From Platanthera guangdongensis (Eukaryota; Streptophyta; Magnoliopsida; Asparagales; Orchidaceae), in contig CM077151.1 of assembly GCA_039583875.1 (NCBI GenBank), positions 108,084,609 through 108,148,608 on the forward strand: a DNA stretch of 64,000 nt. The letters are read 5' to 3'. The first letter of the stretch is position 1. The number at the start of each line of letters is the position of its first letter. The notes beneath the pieces were generated by a model that saw nothing but the letters and a program-made list of their open reading frames with translations, was not told the origin of the DNA and ran no database searches. Positions 1 to 9,246 of the stretch are shown one piece after another. Both the position numbers and the translations under genes were made by a program.

Positions 1-1563
1 GGCGGGTTTTAAGAGGATGGTTCGGCCATTAAATTTAAACTCGTAAGTGTTGGCCCGACCAAAGTGGGTGACGTCATGATCGTACAACCAAGGGCGACCC
101 AACAAGACGTGGCACGCATCCATAGGGATGACGTCACACCAAATCTGCTCAGAATAAGCTTTGATGGTAAGGGGTACCAAGCATCGCTTCGTCACAGGGA
201 GGGACGACTTGTCTACCCATGCCACTTTATAAGGGTGAGGGTGTGGCTCGGCAACAAGAGACATTCGTCTCACCGCGGCTTCAGAAATTACGTTCATGCA
301 ACTACCGCTATCGATGATCAACCTACACCATTTTTCACCACTCTTAAAATTCAACGTGAAAATGTTCGTCCTATTCCAATCGTCTAACGCTCGAGGGGTC
401 GTCAGGATACACCTCATAACCATCATACGGGGGTCATCCTCCATATCACTAGGCACTCCGTCCGACTCGCTCTCCTCGCCCGCCTCGTAAGTTATGTCGT
501 CGGCCCCACCAGCGGAATCTAACAGGGCTAATGGTCTGGGTGTAGTAGGACAATCACTAGCATAGTGCCCTTGGACCCCGCAAGCGTAACAGGTGACATT
601 CGTTCTGTTGACCCGACCCACCGGGACTCTCTCACCAGAGGGGTTTCTATCATTCCTAGCCGTAACGACTATGGAGGTCGAGTCGGGGGACTGATACTTT
701 CCTTTAGCCTTATAGGTGGCGGTGGGAGGCGGCCCTAAAATGGACTTTCCTTTTTGGAACGAGCGAGACTTGCCCTTAAGCGCGTTGTGCTGCTCAATAT
801 CTAAGGCAGCGTTGAAAGTGGTGTGCAAATCGGTGTGACCATGACGCAGAAGCATTCCTTGGATGTCGGGGTTTAGTCCCTTACGGAACCTGGAGAGGGT
901 GACCTCGGGCATCTCTCTCACGTCACACCTAACCATCATGTCCTTCAGCAAACTCATATACTCAGACACCGACCTAGTCCCTTGCTTAAGGGTGGCTAAA
1001 TCATCGAACATTTGTGTCCGATGGTAAGTAGGGACGTACTGTTCCGTTAGCCTAGCCTTCATTGCATCCCAGCCTATGGGCAACGCTCCGTTCTCGACCC
1101 TCATACGCCGCTCCTCATTCAGCCAAAATATCTTAGCGCGCCCTAGCAACTTCATTCTCGCTACTCGCACCTTATCCGCGTCGTTCAGAGTATACCACTC
1201 GAAATAACATTCGATCTCCATGATCCAGTCCTGGAACACTTGGGGATCTCCTAAACCATCGTAGGATGGTGGCTTGACTCGGACAGCCCGAGTAAGGTCA
1301 AACTCGTACGGTGCTCGTGGGGCATTCTCATTAGGAGGGTGGGGGTAAGGGTTGTGATGCTCTCCCACCCGTGGGTGAGCGGGTTGATTACGGGGTGCCC
1401 CGTGTGGTAACCCCAGTCCGTGAAGTGCTTCCCTAATGGTCGTCAACTGCTCCGTGAAATCCTGACGGAGCTCCTCAATCTCTGTGAGGGGACGACCCTC
1501 ACCCCGGTCATCATCCATATTAGACGACGAAGGAGGATATTCCGTACCGAGCCTAGTACGCAT
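1..1563 (-). CDS. Gag-protease polyprotein of Chv-A, open to the window edge (partial)
   Basis: The frame starts at ATG 1563 (MRTRLGTEY..., the same start as Chv-B MRTRLGSEY) and reads 521 codons to base 1 with no stop. Gag residues about 95-300 carry the capsid-type block (YDGLGDPQVFQDW ... YFEWY ... QYVPTYHRTQMF). A CCHC zinc knuckle CYACGVQGHYASDC lies near residue 325. An aspartic protease active site (IDSGS) lies near residue 418, followed by DACHVLLGRPWLYD. Gag packages the RNA and the protease cleaves the polyprotein; RT, RNase H and integrase should follow to the left of the window. Being fully open, it is the best preserved gypsy frame here. It is easily missed because its stop lies outside the window. 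Confidence 0.9.
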   Translation of the reverse strand, partial: MRTRLGTEYPPSSSNMDDDRGEGRPLTEIEELRQDFTEQLTTIREALHGLGLPHGAPRNQPAHPRVGEHHNPYPHPPNENAPRAPYEFDLTRAVRVKPPSYDGLGDPQVFQDWIMEIECYFEWYTLNDADKVRVARMKLLGRAKIFWLNEERRMRVENGALPIGWDAMKARLTEQYVPTYHRTQMFDDLATLKQGTRSVSEYMSLLKDMMVRCDVREMPEVTLSRFRKGLNPDIQGMLLRHGHTDLHTTFNAALDIEQHNALKGKSRSFQKGKSILGPPPTATYKAKGKYQSPDSTSIVVTARNDRNPSGERVPVGRVNRTNVTCYACGVQGHYASDCPTTPRPLALLDSAGGADDITYEAGEESESDGVPSDMEDDPRMMVMRCILTTPRALDDWNRTNIFTLNFKSGEKWCRLIIDSGSCMNVISEAAVRRMSLVAEPHPHPYKVAWVDKSSLPVTKRCLVPLTIKAYSEQIWCDVIPMDACHVLLGRPWLYDHDVTHFGRANTYEFKFNGRTILLKPA

Positions 1564-1850
1564 GCAAATGGAAGACAACAGGTTCAGACAGACCAAAGAA
1601 GGAATTAATCCCGCTTAATGCCTATAGGAAAATAAAATGTTTTTTGATTTTCTTGCAGAAAATAAAAAGAGGATTATTAAAAAATTTATTTTGATTTTTT
1701 TGGCTGAAAATTAAGAAAACTACGCCGCTATTGGCAGACCAAAGATAATTTTTTTTGAGATTTTTTTGTGACAACTAACGCGCAAACACAAGTGCAGGTT
1801 AACGTGCTAAAAGAGGGGAGGGTGTAAATTAAAAAATTGACAAGAACCTC
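1564..1850 (-). other. Chv-A untranslated leader
   Basis: AT-rich leader between the primer-binding site and the gag start, with runs of T and A. No coding frame of note. It would hold packaging signals, but none can be recognised. Confidence 0.6.
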
Positions 1851-1862
1851 GCTTTGATACCA
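1851..1862 (-). other. Primer-binding site of Chv-A
   Basis: TGGTATCAAAGC on the minus strand, five bases after the LTR end. It matches the plant initiator-Met tRNA 3' end for the first eight bases, as in the other LTR elements here. Confidence 0.8.
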
Positions 1863-2779
1863 AAATTTGATGTAGGCCACTACCGCGGACACTAGACGAG
1901 TTAAGGGAAAGAAACGAACGCCACGCTCAGCCCACAATCTCTCACGCACTAAATTCAATCGCAGCGCACTCGCAAGCGTGTTATCACAGTTCACCAACGT
2001 ACAGTAGCCACTCCGCGGGAAGGTCGAGCGAACGGCGATAGGCCGACGTTCTCCCAAGCTAAAAGGACCAATATTGTGTCCGACCGAGCGAAGGTTGTAC
2101 CAAAAGAGATCTACCCAAAGTGCGATCGAAAAATGGTAGATCTCTCCCAAAAAAAAATACGGGGTTCGCCAAACCATTTTCGGAAATAACGCGGTTAAGA
2201 TCGATGCAAAATCCAAAGGAAAACCCACGAAGAATCTAACGATTCAAATCCAACGCAAAAATTATTCCGTCCACTAGAACATCTAAAGGGAAGCACACGT
2301 GAGTGGAGAGGATCGTTACCCAAGTCGGAATAGATGATTCCGACTACCTTTGAAGGGCCGCTCTTCCGCGGATCCACCGGAGTCACGCCGGATGGAGAGA
2401 TAGATCGTCCGCCTTGGCCGCGTCACGCCAAAGTTCAGATTTTTCGCCGTAGAAGGAAGCCGTTCCGGTCAAGCTTCACGTGGAGGGGGCTGCCGGCTAT
2501 GGAAGGAGGGGGCCGGGTTGATGTGGGTGTGTGGTGGTGGTGGCTTGGATGAGGAAGATGGGGGTGCTGGCCGAAGTTTCTAGAGGGAGAGTGGAAGAGG
2601 AAGGTGGCGGCTTGTGGAAGAAGGGAAGCAAAGAGTGCTGGCCGAAATTTTAGAGAGAGAGAGAGGGGGAGTGGGGGTGGCGGCTAGGAGTTGTAGAGAG
2701 AGATTGAGAGGGATTTAGATAGGAAAGATTTAGGGTTTTCTTTTATCATTCAACTTAAGTTAAAACAAAGCATACATGC

Positions 2780-2789
2780 CTATATATAG
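2780..2789 (-). promoter_or_regulatory. TATA-like box of Chv-A LTR
   Basis: CCTATATATAGG on the minus strand, about 290 bp inside the LTR and about 910 bp upstream of the LTR end. Position and sequence fit a core promoter; the start of transcription is not visible. Confidence 0.5.
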
Positions 2790-2910
2790 GCTTACCAAAA
2801 AGTCTTGGCTATATGTAGCCCAAAATAAAATAAAAATAACACACAATATGGCTACATGCAGCCCATAATAAAATATCCCAAATAGCATACTAATAATAAG
2901 ATAAAGTTAA

Positions 2911-3073
2911 CTATATATTTGTCTTGCGCCGAGTGCAGAAATTATAGCGCCGCTCCATACGAACACCACGACAACGCGAGTCCTTTGTTGGAGACGAAGG
3001 AGGGTCTTCCGTTAGCGTGCCGTCATCAACAACTTGGGGGCCGCCGTCCACTTGGGGGCCGTCGTCGCCACCA
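2911..3073 (-). other. Pol C-terminal coding tail lying inside the Chv-A LTR
   Basis: In one minus-strand frame the LTR start encodes an acidic, Gly/Pro/Asp-rich stretch that ends in RRYNF...RRKTNI and a TAG at 2911-2913. The corresponding LTR segment of Chv-B encodes a similar Asp-rich tail ending CYNFRLRRATATAKN. In the 3' LTR copy this would be the end of the integrase polyprotein. In this 5' LTR copy it is only a duplicate of that coding sequence. Confidence 0.6.
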
Positions 3074-3949
3074 CTCTCTCTAAGGTTTTAGAAAGATAAC
3101 AACTTAAGAAAAGTGAGGGTTTCTAAGTCCAATCCCGGGTATATCCCTTCAGGAACAACCCCCAGCCGTTGGATCCCAAAATAAAGAAACGAACGGCTTT
3201 GATTTGGGACTGAAATGCCCAATCTGGACCGAACACGGCCTGGCACACGCCCGTGTCCAGGGCCGTGTGCCTCATTCGCCGTCAAAATCGGCTCGCCTGG
3301 AACAACACACGGGTATCGAACACGCCCGTGTTCGACCTGACACGCCCGTGTTCCATGCGACACGGCTGTGTGGCCGGCCGTGTACCCCTATCATTTTTCC
3401 CCGAAAATAACCCGAGCACTGCACGGGTTCTAGGACACGCTCGTGTCCTTACCCGTGCCACCACAACACGCCTGGACCTCAGGCCATGTACACGGTATCG
3501 ACACTCGACACTTCGTCGAGCGAAGATCGTCGACCTGATGACACGACCTTGGACACGCCCGTATCCTAGGCCGTGTGCCTTGTCTCGACACAATGTCGAG
3601 CCCAAAGTGTCGACTTCCCGGGACGAGTGTCGACATGGGTTGACACGCCCTGCGACACGCCCGTGTCGCAGGACGTGTGCCATGTCTCGACACTTCGTCG
3701 AATGCAGAGTGTCGACTTCGCTGCTAAGTGTCGACACGGGTCGACACGCCCTACGACACGCCCGTGTCACAGGCCGTGTGCCCAGTCTCGACACAATGTC
3801 GAGACCAAAGTGTCGACTTCCCGGCTCAGTGTCGACACCAGCTTGACACGCCCTGGGACACGCCCGTGTCCCAGGCCGTGTGCCTGCAGCCAGAACCCAA
3901 AACTGGCCCAAAACGTCCCCCGTCGCTCTTTGGAGTTTCGGGGCGCTAC
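3074..3949 (-). repeat. Tek-T: piece of a Tekay-type LTR
   Basis: The minus strand starts TGTAGCGCCCCGAAACTCC at 3949 and matches the first part of Tek-S (42540-43400) and Tek-1 3' LTR: same hairpin array, then the shared block around the phrase encoding-like CCAACGGCTGGG. The match stops at 3074 where Chv-A begins, so the rest of this LTR should lie left of the window. The right end abuts Tek-1 RT codons directly (aatatcagaccc), so this element was inserted into Tek-1. Open frames of up to about 200 codons here come from the repeats and are not genes. Confidence 0.8.
3232..3884 (-). repeat. Hairpin array in Tek-T LTR
   Basis: Series of short hairpins with core GACAC-GCCC-GTGTC flanked by ACACGG and CCGTGT. 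Two perfect 10-bp stems are at 3852-3875 (CCTGGGACAC with GTGTCCCAGG) and 3649-3672 (CCTGCGACAC with GTGTCGCAGG). The inner stem bases differ between them yet stay paired. GTCGACA and TCGTCGA motifs lie between the hairpins. Confidence 0.85.
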
Positions 3950-5641
3950 AATATCAGACCCAGTTTTTTGCCGTGGAGCGCGCCGGTGTTGTTTGTAAAG
4001 AAGAAAGACGGTAGTATGCAGCTGTGCATAGACTACTGAGAGCTTAATAAACTGACCGTCAAGAATAAGTATCTGATTCCTCGGATAGATGACTTGTTCG
4101 ACCAGTTGGTGGGGTTGGTGGTGTATTCAAAATTGGACTTGAAGTCAGGCTATTATCAGTTGCTATTTCGGGACGAGGACATACCCAAGACTGTATTTGG
4201 TACGAGGTATGGACACTTTGAGTTTACGGTGATGCTGTTCGGGCTGACGAACGCGCGATCTGTATTCATGGATTTGATGAATCGAGTGTCCCGACAATAC
4301 TTTGATTCTTTTGTGATTGTCTTCATTAACGACATCTTGGTGTATTCCAAATCGGAAGTGGAGCATGAGACCCACTTGAGAGTGGTCTTGCAGGTGTTGA
4401 GAGAGAATCAGCTGTATGCAAAGTTCTCAAAGTGGGAGTTCTGGTTAGCGAAGGTGGCATTTTTGGGCCACGTGATTAGTGGGGATGGGGTTGCAGTGCA
4501 TCCAACAAAAGTGGAAGCCATCAGAGATTGGCCGGTTTTCAGGACCGTGGTGGAAGTCCGAAGTTTTCTTGGACTAGCCGGGTACTATAGGAGATTCGTG
4601 GAGAATTTTTCACGGATAACTCTACCCCTCACCTCACTCACTCGTAAAGATCATAAGTTTGTGTGGACTTAAGAGTGCAGTCAAGCATTTGAGGCACTGA
4701 AAGAGAGACTGATGATAGCTCCAATCCTAAATCTACCGCAAGGGACCGAGGGATTTCAGATCTTCAGAGACGCATCGGGATGCGGTTTGGGTTGCGTTTT
4801 GGTGCAACATGGCAAGGCGATAGCTTTTGGGTCTAGGCAGCTGAAGCTTCATGAGGGGAATTACCTCGTCCATGACTTGGAGTTGGCGGCGGTAATTTTT
4901 GCGTTGAAAATATGGTGACACTATTTTTATGGTGCAAAGGTGGAGATCTTCACGGATCATAAAAGCCTAAAGTACCTCTAGGATCAAAAAGACCTGAACA
5001 TGCGGCAGCGCAGGTGGGTCGAGTTCCTTGGAGACTATGAGGTGGCGATTCAGTACACGTCAAGCAAAGCCAATGTGGTGGCAGATGCCTTGAGTAGAAA
5101 ATACTTTGGGCAAGGGAATTGGATAGAAGCCCATGATGAGCGGTTGGTGCTAGAATGGGAGTCCCTTGGTTTGGAATGTGTGGCGAGAGGCGAGTCCAGC
5201 GTGGCTCGGTTGAACTGGATTGAAATGCAGAACGACTTGTCCGATCATATTCGGTAAGCAACCCATTTGGATGTGGAGTTTCAACCATATGTGGTGGAGG
5301 ATCAAAAGGGCGAGAGCAGCGCCTGAGAGATGATTGATGGGATTCTGAGGAAGGATAGAAGGATTTGTGTACCGCAGTTCGGCAAGCTCCATGAGGAGTT
5401 GATGTTTGAGGCTCACTTCAGAAAGTACTCAATTCACCCGGGCAGTACAAAGATGTACTTGGATATGAAGAAATCCTTTTGGTGGCCGGGGCTGAAGCGG
5501 GACGTAGCTTTGTATGTGAATCGATGCCAAACTTGTGCCTTGGTGAAGGCCGAGTGTCAGAAGCCGGGCGGGTTCCTGAAGCCTCTTCCAATCCCCGAGT
5601 GGAAATTTGATGATATCTCCATGGATTTTGTGCATGGGTTA
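3950..5641 (+). pseudogene. Tek-1 RT, RNase H and integrase N-terminus (decayed)
   Basis: The frame is constant from the RT motif [19 protein letters not shown] to the integrase start MDFVHGL. RT blocks include [12 protein letters not shown] and LFGLTNA. The catalytic FIDD reads FIND here (GAC to AAC near 4328), which removes an essential aspartate. RNase H shows [18 protein letters not shown] and VADALSRK. The integrase zinc-finger region has HPGSTKMYLDMKKSFWWPG and CQTCALVKAECQ. In-frame stops occur at about 4037, 4670, 4916, 4979, 5255 and 5324; several are CGA to TGA or CAG to TAG. It is interrupted by Cop-1 at 5642. It cannot make an active enzyme. Confidence 0.9.
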
Positions 5642-5784
5642 TGTTGGGTACATTGGAAAATGTATACCAGATTTGAAAAAGCCTCACCCTACTCAATGAT
5701 ATGCATCAAAGTGTATTTGATGTGTTTTGAGTTTATTTGTGTAGGTTAAGTAACTACAGGATTGCAGGAAAAATTCTAAGTCCA

Positions 5785-6378
5785 TGTGTCGACACCTAGA
5801 GAAGCAGTGTCGACACTTATGAAGGCTTGTGTCGACACTAGAGAAAAGCTGTGTCAACACTTGGAGTAAATTGTGTCGACACTAGGAAAGGTAGAGTCGA
5901 CACCAGAAGAAATATGTCGACACATACAGGCAGTATCGACACACTGTGAAGAATAGTCGACATCAAATGTGTCGACACCAGGAGGCTGTGTCGACACACT
6001 GAAGGCTTTGTCGACATCAACTGTGTCGACACACAGGACTTGTGTCGACACATAGCAAGTTTTAACACAGTGTTAAAGATGAAGTACTTGTGTCGACATA
6101 AAGGAGATGTGTCGACACTCAGCAGAATTCAACTAAGTGTTAAAGTGAAGAAGTACTTGTGTCGACACAAAGGAGATGTGTCGACACACTGCAGAATTCA
6201 ACTAAGTTTTAAAGAAGAAGTACTTATGTCGACACACTCAATCAGTGTTGACACATTCAATAGAAGCTGTGTCGAGAAGCTGTTACAACAACAGAAGGAG
6301 TTGTGTCGACATGACCAAGGCATGTGTCGACACTTAGTCCACTTGTGTCGACACTTGGTCTATTTATGTCGACACATA
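5785..6378 (+). repeat. GTCGACA palindrome array in Cop-1 5' LTR
   Basis: About twenty copies of GTCGACA, usually within TGTGTCGACAC, separated by roughly 15-30 bases of varied sequence. A few copies are mutated (GTCAACA, ATCGACA, GTTGACA). It lies about 155 bp upstream of the TATA box, that is in U3. Confidence 0.93.
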
Positions 6379-6532
6379 ATGAAGATCAGTCTCAACACTT
6401 TCAGACAGAGACAGTATTTTCAAGAAGTGACTGGATGACTTGACGGCTGTCATTTCAGTCGATCTACTGCAACTGTCAGAGCTGTCAGAAGTTCGTTAGA
6501 AACCGGATCAGCCGGTTACCTTGGAGGAAGAC

Positions 6533-6540
6533 TATATAAA
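6533..6540 (+). promoter_or_regulatory. TATA box of Cop-1 5' LTR
   Basis: TATATAAA within GGAAGACTATATAAAG, downstream of the GTCGACA array and conserved in the 3' LTR. It should drive the genomic transcript; R would begin about 30 bases downstream. Confidence 0.75.
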
Positions 6541-7487
6541 GACCTTTCTCCTTCAACAGAAAGATATCGATATCAATCACAACAAAGAAGAAGATCAGAA
6601 GATCAATCATTGCAGAATACAGATTCAAAGAAAACTGTAAATCAGTATTTTGAAGAAATTTCAGATTTACTTGGAGAGAGAGAACTCCAGTAATTGAAAT
6701 CAAGAAAGAGACTTGTTTAATCAACTCTCTTAAGAAGCAGGTTCTGACCAGACTGCAAAGAAGGATCCAGATTTAATTCTCCATCATAAGAAGGAAGTTG
6801 ACAGCCGGTCTACTTCAAGAAGATCAACTTTTACTGAGTTCAGACTCAAGAAGCCTTGAAGAAAGCAAAGACAAAGTTGATCTCAGGAATCAGTTCTATC
6901 AAGAACAGATCAAGAAGGTTGCCCTCTTCATTCTCTCAAATAGAGTGGAAACCTAAAACTCATTTATTATCTTTTTGTAGGATCCTAAGGGATCTGAGTT
7001 GTAAGCCTAAATTTATAAAGGCTGAGGTAGGGCTTTTGAGCCTGAGTGTAGGAGAATCTATTCTCTGAGTGTAGGCCTTGTTGAAGGCTGAGGTAGGGCT
7101 GTTTAGCTTGAGTGTAGGTCTTGTTGAAGATTGAGTGGTAGGGCTTTGTTCCTGAGTTGTAGGAGTGGGGACACTCTGAGTTGTAGGAACCTGTTTGGTG
7201 TTCTGAGTTGCAAGATCTGAGGATCTGAGGAGAAGTGCAGAAGTTAGGCCGAATCTAGTACACTGCTAGATAGGCGAATGGGGAAAGTGGATGTACCCAT
7301 ACCTTGGGGAACCACTATAAACACTGTGTGCACTCTGTGTATGATAATCTCTGTGATTGCTGTGCTGTGGGATAGTTAAATTTATAATTTTTGCTAAGTA
7401 ACTGAACAAAATATCTGCCTTAGAATCAAAAGAAAAATTACACCTATTCACCCCCCCTCTAGGTGGTTAGGCACTATTTCTTTCAAG

Positions 7488-7498
7488 TGGTATCAGAG
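7488..7498 (+). other. Primer-binding site of Cop-1
   Basis: TGGTATCAGAG two bases after the LTR end, complementary to the initiator-Met tRNA 3' end. Confidence 0.9.
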
Positions 7499-7577
7499 GG
7501 AGGTTGCTCAAAGAAGGACTTAACAGTCAGAGTGAGATCCTTAAGGCAGATTTAAGAATAAAGAGAGAATCAAGAAA

Positions 7578-9246
7578 ATGGGTTCTAGTGTGACTCACAA
7601 AGTGCTGGGGTCAATGAAATTGTCAATATGTAGAAAAGAGATATTTGGCATATGGAAAGAGAGGGTCAGACTCTTTATGGAAGCTTCTGACCCAAGGATA
7701 TATATTACTGTCAAAGAAGGCCCATATGTGCCAATGAAGATATCCATTCTGGATGCAAATAAGAAAACTCCCAAGGACTTTTCTGAAATGACTAAAGATG
7801 AAATCATCCTGGCCACTATGGACAAGAGAGCCCAGAATATAATTGTTAGTGTCATTGATGATTCAACATTTCAGAACTTAATCCATTGTAAGACCTCTAA
7901 AGAAATGTGGGACACATTAATAGTTTATATGGAGGGATCAGAGGAAGTAAGACAAGATAGGAAGTCAATGTTAAATCAGGAATATGAAAGCTTCAGACAA
8001 GGCAAGTCTGATAGCATTACAGAATGTTACAAGAAGTTCTATAGGATAGTTAATGAGTTGATGTCCTATGGAAGAGACTTCAGCAACTATGAGATGAATG
8101 ACAAGTTCTTAAGATCCCTAACTAAGGACTGGGACACCAAGATTTGTGCCATTAGGGAAGTGGCTAAACTTGCTGATATACCTCCTCCAACTTTGTTTGG
8201 AAAACTGCTATCTTATGAGATGCAGTTAATGGCTAGAAAGGAGGAAGAGAAGAATACTAGAGTGGAGCACAAGGAAAAGACTGTGGCCTTCAAGACTGAA
8301 GCCACTAAGAAGTATAGAAGCAAGTCTCCATCTCCACCTAAAATAATTGCTGAGGCTGTCACAGATTATTCAGATAGCAAGAGTTCTGATAGCAGTGAAA
8401 GTGATGAAGACTTTGCTGCTTTTACTAGACACTTTTAAAGATTTCTAAAGAAGAAGCAGTGGAGGTCTAAGCCTTCCACTTCTCAGTCAAAAGATGACTA
8501 CTACTAGAAGAGAAAGTCATCCAGGAATGACAGAAGCAGGTCCAAGCCAAGCAAAGCTACGTCTTCAAAGATTGTGTGCTATTGCTGCAATAGACAGGGA
8601 CATGTAGTGGTTGACTGTCCTGAAAAGTGGAAGGAGTCAGCTGACAAAAAGAAGACTCGGGCTAAGAGCAAAAAGGAAAAGTCCTTTGTTGCTAAGAAAG
8701 ACAAGAGTCTGACAGACCAGTCATCTTCAGAAATAGAATCAGAAGCTGAAGCCTACATTGGATTATTTGCTGAAGAGGAAGAAGATGAGTTCATGCAGCT
8801 AATGAACTCAATTTATGAGCATGAAGACCATCAGTGCAAGGGACTGATGGCTATATCTGAAGGAGACAAGATCCAGGATCAGCCTGGACCAAGTAAGGTA
8901 CAAAGTTGTTCTTCTAGTTCAATTTATAGTTCTGAGTCAGAGTCAGATACATCTGCTTCAAGTGATGTGGGTGGGTCTGAATCTGAAGGAGATATTCATC
9001 AGTTAATTGATGAATATAGAGACTTGTTGCAGGCCTTGAAGAAAAGCAAAACCTTGGCCAAAACTCAGGCAAAGGAGATTGCTAGTCTTAAATTGGCTAC
9101 TTCTGATTCAGAAAAGTTGTTAGATCAGAAACTGAATGAGATAGCCAGACTGAAAAACATTACTGTTATTCAGATGGGTACTATTACATTCAAGAATGAT
9201 CAGATTAAAAATCTGGAGGTTAAACTTCAGAAAGAGAGAGATAGTA
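7578..9246 (+). pseudogene. Cop-1 gag (decayed)
   Basis: The frame starts at ATG 7578 (MGSSVTHKVLG). Residues 1-230 form the copia Gag block (FGIWKERVRLFMEASDP; MWDTLIVYMEGSEEV; FLRSLTKDWDTK). A first zinc knuckle CYCCNRQGHVVVDC lies at about 8577-8618. Downstream is an acidic, Ser-rich and coiled-coil stretch (about 8700-9240) typical of long SIRE Gags. Stops: TAA at 8436 and one near 8504. The frame then shifts near 9247, beside a run of T, into the frame of the second knuckle and pol. Gag forms the particle and binds RNA. The shift is read as a lesion, though programmed slippage cannot be excluded. Confidence 0.88.

Larger units (their letters stand above)
1..3073 (-). mobile_element. Chv-A: CRM-like chromovirus, 5' part, cut by window edge
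   Basis: A Ty3/gypsy element on the minus strand. Reading leftward it has a 5' LTR (3073 to 1868), a primer-binding site, a leader and an uninterrupted gag-protease frame that runs off the window. The protein is clearly related to that of Chv-B (same Gag start, same CCHC spacing, same protease surroundings), but the LTRs differ in length and sequence, so these are two families of one lineage. It sits inside a Tekay-type LTR (Tek-T), whose sequence resumes at 3074. The right-hand target-site copy would be ctctc at 3074-3078; the left copy is outside the window. Confidence 0.85.
1868..3073 (-). repeat. Chv-A 5' LTR
   Basis: On the minus strand it begins TGGTGGCGACGACGG and ends CCTACATCA, like the Chv-B LTR (TGATGGCGTGCC ... 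CTACATCA). It is followed directly by a primer-binding site. The length is about 1.2 kb. A TATA-like core lies at 2780-2789. The outer end encodes a tail resembling the end of the Chv-B polyprotein (separate entry). The outer boundary could be 3070 rather than 3073, because both give a TG start. Confidence 0.8.
5642..7485 (+). repeat. Cop-1 5' LTR
   Basis: Starts TGTTGGGTACATTGG, ends CTATTTCTTTCA, 1,844 bp. It holds a GTCGACA array (5785-6378), a TATA box (6533) and, near the end, repeats built on GAGTTGTAGG and GCTGAGGTAGGGCT (about 7015-7210). Confidence 0.93.

Noticed and set aside
1728..2228. 166-codon minus-strand frame
   Set aside because: It crosses the Chv-A leader, primer-binding site and LTR and has no protein similarity I can recognise.
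3253..3911. Open frames of up to about 209 codons on both strands
   Set aside because: They are by-products of the GC-rich hairpin repeats in Tek-T LTR and encode only repetitive TRPCTRPC-type sequence.
5785..6378. Regularly spaced short palindromic repeats resembling a CRISPR array
   Set aside because: They lie in U3 of a plant copia LTR, repeat again in the other LTR, the repeat is only 7-11 bases and the spacers vary in length.
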